This document shows, piece after piece, positions 60,401-64,000 of a DNA stretch of 64,000 nt (the stretch's first letter is position 1; each line of letters starts with the position of its first letter). Both the position numbers and the translations under genes were made by a program. The stretch is taken from NCBI GenBank assembly GCA_950295325.1, contig OX485804.1:57660001-57724000 (forward strand), given 5' to 3'. This stretch comes from Polytrichum commune (lineage: Eukaryota > Streptophyta > Polytrichopsida > Polytrichales > Polytrichaceae). Below the pieces are notes generated by a model. That model ran no database searches and was not told the origin of the DNA. It saw only the letters and a list, made by a program, of their open reading frames with translations.

Positions 60401-61854
60401 ACACACTCTAGTTGCTATCATCTGTGTAGTGATGGACAACTTTTCCAGGGCAGATAAGCTCCGCAAGGATCTTGTGGAAAGGAATCAACCTACACAAACT
60501 TATAAACACAGTTCTTTTCTGTCATTCCACAATTACTTCAACATGCATGCTACTGCCACAGCTGGGACTATTATTTTCTACTGTTACCACACCTTTTATG
60601 TTGCAAACAAATACAATGTGTGTCCAAGAAATACAACTCAAGCAACACCGCCGTAGATGAAGGCAGCACTACAATATTGTGGTCTTCACCAAACATAATG
60701 CATTTTTACATAGATAAATTGTATGATACTAAATGAAACACTCTGAAATCTTGTGGAAGGGTCTTGTGCAAAGGAAACAGCCTACACAAAATTGTGCACA
60801 AAGTTATTTTCTATTACACGTCGGATGTTTTGAAAGTTCTTGAGACATCAAAAGTCATGACTCACACAAGGATGAGAAACCTCTAAAACTGTCACCGATC
60901 ACAAGCTGGAATGTGTGACAAGGAAGGCAACTTGGTCTTTCGTCTTATTATGTTTTGAGAGTAGTCAAACGTCTCAAAACGTTTGATGACCACCGTGGAG
61001 AACATGCAATCAGACGTCAAACGTTCTTGGTTGTCCGACATTAAAGAGCACAAAAAGGTGGCTCCCAATCACTCCACAATCGCTTTAAAATGCTTGCTAG
61101 TACAGCAGCCAGGAATACTATTTTCTACTGTTACCACACATCTTATGTTGTAAGCAAATAAAATGTGTGTCCAAGAAGTACAACTAACAAGTACCACCAC
61201 CACAGAAGAGAAGGCAGCAATACAATTTTGTGATCTTCAAACCAAACATACCTAATTGCACACAAGTGTTCCCATAGATAATAAATCATATGTCAAGTCT
61301 AAATGAAGAATACTATGTGAGAATTGAATACTCACATTGCTAAACTCTTGTTCGCCGAGTGATTGCTCCAAAGAAGGGCCGATTAAAACAAAGTGCCGGC
61401 GGTGAGTGTAAGGGACTGTCTGCAGATTGCTGTAATATGTGTAGGCGGAAACACATCCCACAGCCCCCAGAATGATCAAAATTCGCTGCTGCCTAAACCC
61501 GCCACCGTCTGGTTCTTGGATCCACACAAGGGCACCTCTCCTTTTGAAATGTTGAACCCCTCGCTTGTCCGCATAGTAATGCCTCCTTTGCATAAGCACA
61601 TGGTTAGGGTTTAGCCTCAATGTCACCATCCTCAAAGCTGATGCATTCTCAATGCTTCGAATGTTGACCTCCTTGTCACACCTTAAGAATGTCTCCCTCA
61701 TCGCCTTAACCCTCTTCGCAACCTCCTTCAAATGTGAATCTGCATGTCGCCGTTGCAAAGGCAAAGGCAAAGGCAAAGACTCCTTCCATGCCTGCGATGA
61801 TGATCTCCGCAGGGTATGCCATAGCTGTCCTGCCCATTTGCACTTCTGCGCCAT
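57498..61854 (-). CDS. Mitochondrial inner-membrane metalloendopeptidase OMA1 (M48 family, 4 exons)
   Basis: Exons in coding order: 61854-61336, 59912-59439, 58566-58415, 57747-57498. Introns are GT-AG, the joined frame is 464 residues, and the stop is TAA. An in-frame Met 13 codons upstream (61891-61893) is possible; the later Met is preferred because MAQKCKWAGQLWHTLRRSSS makes an Arg/Ser-rich mitochondrial presequence. A membrane segment lies at about 124-142 (RILIILGAVGCVSAYTYYSN). The peptidase domain follows, with INAFCLPGGKVVVFTGLL-type sequence (here MNAFCLPGGK), HEVGH at 330-334 and the third zinc ligand in MESEADHIG (Glu386). A second hydrophobic stretch WLGFLQLLVLSVIYIPGL follows HEVGH. 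The C-end HPSGKKR…MEEAVRIYE…QGFL agrees with Arabidopsis At5g51740 (442 residues). Intron 2 splits HE|VGH, so retention of that intron would destroy the active site. Role from the family: stress-activated cleavage of inner-membrane proteins. The gene appears intact. Confidence 0.95.
57852..58207. mobile_element. Intronic MITE type D, copy 1 (OMA1 intron 3)
   Basis: 356 bp with inverted ends of about 80-90 bp: gagttatcttctaactcaat… and …gttgacttagaggataactc. The inner arm motif is ggttgttttgc / gcaaaacaacc. TA lies on both sides (57850-57851 and 58208-58209). A partial right end recurs at 58271-58324 because 58212-58260 and 58328-58380 are a short direct duplication. Confidence 0.85.
58580..58982. 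repeat. Direct duplication in OMA1 intron 2, period about 257 bp
   Basis: 58580-58721 and 58837-58980 share tgagacacattag, gcagaaggaca, actctagaatga, agtcattcat(t)cc and gtgatccaaaaacaggtg in order. Confidence 0.8.
59062..59410. mobile_element. Intronic MITE type D, copy 2 (OMA1 intron 2)
   Basis: 349 bp, GAGTTATCCTC…GAGGATAACTC with TA on both sides. It ends only 28 bp inside the intron from the exon 2 donor, so nearly the whole 3' half-kilobase of genomic sequence before that exon is MITE. Confidence 0.85.
59997..60357. mobile_element. Intronic MITE type D, copy 3 (OMA1 intron 1)
   Basis: 361 bp, gagttatcctttaattcaat … gttgagttagaaaataactc, with the most diverged ends of the three copies. 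The TA flank is mutated on both sides (TG and TC). It lies 84 bp from the exon 2 acceptor. Confidence 0.8.
60445..61265. repeat. Direct duplication in OMA1 intron 1, second copy interrupted
   Basis: 60465-60715 and 60750-61250 share cttgtggaaagg…cctacacaaa, actattttctactgttacca, aatgtgtgtccaagaa and gaaggcagca-tacaat. The second copy carries about 210 unrelated bases (60838-61050) containing the inverted words gtcaaacgtctcaaaacgtttgatg. Confidence 0.8.
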
Positions 61855-63150
61855 CCTTCCTCCTGGCAGACTCCAACAATAACCCTCACTCACTCACTCA
61901 AGTTGCCTACACATGTATTCATTCCCTTCAACATCATCATCGTCCCCCCTGTTTGAATCTTTCAAGATGCAATTATATACATACTGAAGACCCAGGCCAG
62001 CCACAATTCAACCACTACTCCTCAATTACAGACCTAATCCTCCCTCTTCTTCGCAATTGACACTGAATAATGGCCACAAATCGCTAATATCGTGTACTCA
62101 AATCCCGTGCATTTCCTTAAACCCTGAATCCTAAACCCCTGTGGTTTCTTCTTCTTCTTGTTTCCACGGGAATCATCAAGAAGAACTGAAAGGTGTGAGT
62201 TTCTGTGTGTATATTTATGAAAGTTAACCTAGGCTAGGGCCCACTTCGACACTGCCGCTCGCTTTTACACTAGGAAGCAGTCCATCTCATACGCTGTAAT
62301 AGCAGGCCTTTAAGAGTGAAATTGGCTGCCATTTGCATTAGGATCGGGTATCTCGATCGATGATGGCCAGAAGTATCAACTTTGAGTGTGTAACTCAAGT
62401 AAGTTTGTATGGTCAATGATCGATTACATGTAAGTTAGAGTCTGAAATCTGAAAAATGGCACTCACTACGTATCTGTACAATAAGTTGACATTAGAGTAA
62501 TATAAGTACGACCAGCTTCCAAGGTCGTAGTGACTCTTGGGGGTTGTGCAAAATTCTTTGTGAATTATATCACTAGCATCGTAATCAATTGTTTAAGAAA
62601 AGTGGCATGCTGTATTCTATTGTACTATTGAGACGGTCTTGGATAAAGGAATTGGTATTTATAAGATACAATACCAAGATATAGATACCATACTTGACCT
62701 ACAAACATAGTCATCGATTTTACAGGGAGGCTAATAAATTGAAGATCAGCTAGAACGAATTTTATCTCAACTTGGTGCCAAGTGGCTAAAGAAAATTTAA
62801 TAAAATACTTTACATAAAATAAAATAAAATAAATAAACAGGGGAACATTAAGAGTGAATACTAGGAATCTTTGACGACCTCGGAATCTCGGATTGGAATA
62901 TAGTCGGTGAGGTGACGAAGGGGTCGGAAGCACAGAATTGGCAGGCGCTTCGAATTCTTCATAGTGCTTATTATCAAACCATTCTACTTTAAGATCTCTT
63001 TTCAAACATCTTCAAACTTCCTGTTCTAAGTTGTCAATAATTATTATTCCAGGGCTCCATAGGAAACTACATGTAGTTCTTACGAGCGATGCGGTAACTT
63101 ACGAGCTCTGTTTCATACATGTGAAGGGTTTAAGCTTGCTGAATGGACTA
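61855..63150. promoter_or_regulatory. Divergent intergenic region between OMA1 and the WD40 gene
   Basis: OMA1 (minus) and the WD40 gene (plus) start about 1.3 kb apart, so this holds both promoters. A CTTCTTCTTCTTG tract lies at 62148-62160 and an AAAATA-rich segment at 62810-62835. No TATA box or shared element can be assigned with confidence. Confidence 0.4.
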
Positions 63151-63305
63151 ATGGCAAACATAAGTGAAGGAGACAAGGGGATGGCAGTGGCGGTGGCCAT
63201 AAATTCCAAGGGCGCATCGCCGGACCCCGTGGCTGTGCTCCGTGGGCACCGAGCTGCTGTCAATGTAGTGGAATTCCATTCGGCGTCTGGTACTTTGATC
63301 TCCGG
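63151..63305 (+). CDS. WD40-repeat protein, first exon only (ASTRA-associated 1 / TANMEI-like)
   Basis: The exon reads from Met at 63151 to a donor at tccgg|gtaagt (63306), 51 codons plus two bases; the rest lies beyond the window. Residues 23-46 (SPDPVAVLRGHRAAVNVVEF, then HSASG) start a first WD40 blade. PDPVAVLRGHR matches the N-terminus of the plant ASA1/GTS1/TANMEI (At4g29860) family as I recall it. A second Met at 63181 may be the true start, because the family begins close to PDPVAVLRGHR; 40 in-frame codons upstream of 63151 are not protein-like. Expected nuclear/cytosolic scaffold. Family assignment rests on about 25 residues. Confidence 0.6.
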
Positions 63306-63334
63306 GTAAGTGTATGTGTGTATGTATGTTTGTT

Positions 63335-64000
63335 GGCTAAGTGATGAAAATCCTTCCAATGTACAAGAACCAAGTGGAATTCACGGAAGCTAGATAATAA
63401 ACAGGTTTAGGAAGAGCATTTATTGATTGCGGTCAACGAGAAAAGAATCATTGGGTCAGTGACTTCTGATGTCCATCGAAGTTTGTTGAAGGTGGGTTTT
63501 AGGGTTAAGGGCTCTAAGATGGTAAGTGATTTAAAGAAAATCCTTCCAATAGACAAGAAGCAGTTGGAATTCACGGGAACTCAACAATTAGCAGTTGTAG
63601 GAAGAGAAATTAATGTTGCGGTAACGACAAAAGGATTGGGTCAGTGACTTCTGATGTCGATCGAATGCAGTGTATGTATGTTTGCCGAGTAAGTGATGAA
63701 ATCCTGCAATATACAAGAAGCGGATGGAATTCACGGAATCTCAATAATTAACAGTTTTAGGAAGAGAATTTGATGTTGCGGTAAACGAGAAAAGAATACT
63801 TAATATTTGGTTCCATTATGTTCTTTCTATGGGAGAGTACTTCTGAAATTGATCGAAGTTGAAGGTGGGATTTAGGGTTTAGGGTTTTAAGATGGTAAGT
63901 GATGAAAATCAATCCAATATACAAGAAGCAGTTGTAGGAGGAGGATCTAATGTTGCGGTAACGACAAAAAGAATTGGGTTGATCGCAGCAAATTGATGTT
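63335..64000 (+). repeat. Degenerate tandem array in the first intron of the WD40 gene
   Basis: Units of about 165-205 bp contain taagtgatgaaaatccttcc, tacaagaagcagttggaatt, aggaagagaatttgatgttg and gggtcagtgacttctgatgt. Unit starts are near 63338, 63527, 63687 and 63896. The open frame at 63423-63647 lies entirely in this repeat and is not annotated as an exon. The array runs off the right edge. Confidence 0.85.

Noticed and set aside
63423-63647. Possible second exon of the WD40 gene (74-codon frame)
   Set aside because: It consists of the intronic tandem repeat and reads nothing like a WD40 blade.
1-64000. CRISPR arrays, bacterial operons, rRNA genes, viral genes
   Set aside because: None seen. 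The repeats are eukaryotic transposons and satellites, and the genes are intron-containing plant genes.

Overview
The window is nuclear DNA of a land plant. Five protein-coding genes with GT-AG introns (or a single exon) can be read, all with plant-type relatives: a cullin-1, a mitochondrial OMA1-type M48 metalloprotease, a chloroplast outer-envelope OEP7-like protein, a small HMA-fold protein without the CxxC metal site, and the first exon of a WD40 protein. The cullin reads closer to bryophyte/lycophyte cullin-1 than to flowering-plant copies as I remember them. With the wide, repeat-filled intergenic space and no recognisable LTR retrotransposon coding, this suggests a non-seed plant (moss or lycophyte grade). 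That placement is inference.

Layout. 1-20.3 kb has no gene I can support. It is a mosaic of short transposable elements: a large inverted-repeat element rich in the palindrome AACCGGTT (537-2250), several copies of a GGGCC-ended MITE family with TWA target duplications (PIF/Harbinger-like), two further MITE types (10445-10837, 11363-11951), and a tRNA-derived SINE with an 11-bp target duplication (13017-13212). 20.3-21.6 kb is the 4-exon HMA-like gene, followed by locally duplicated sequence up to 24.5 kb. 24.5-38.6 kb is again gene-poor. It holds a second SINE, a hAT transposase remnant, more MITEs, a nearly perfect 60-bp foldback (36348-36470) and a decayed Tc1-like DD34E transposase (37339-38352). 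38.6-43.0 kb is an interrupted array of roughly 250-270 bp units reaching the cullin promoter and containing a 231-bp AAAT/AAAC microsatellite.

43.5-49.9 kb is the 19-exon CUL1 gene. 53.3-55.1 kb is another local duplication field ending in the 3' UTR of the OEP7-like gene (55096-55368, minus). 57.5-61.9 kb is the 4-exon OMA1 gene on the minus strand. Its introns carry three copies of a 350-360 bp MITE plus two direct duplications. From 63.15 kb a divergent WD40 gene starts and runs off the right edge; its first intron is a degenerate tandem array.

The genes do not form a pathway. CUL1 is the scaffold of SCF ubiquitin ligases, OMA1 works in mitochondrial inner-membrane quality control, and OEP7 sits in the plastid envelope. 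The theme linking the regions is genome growth by small non-autonomous elements and by short local duplications placed in introns, 3' flanks and promoters.
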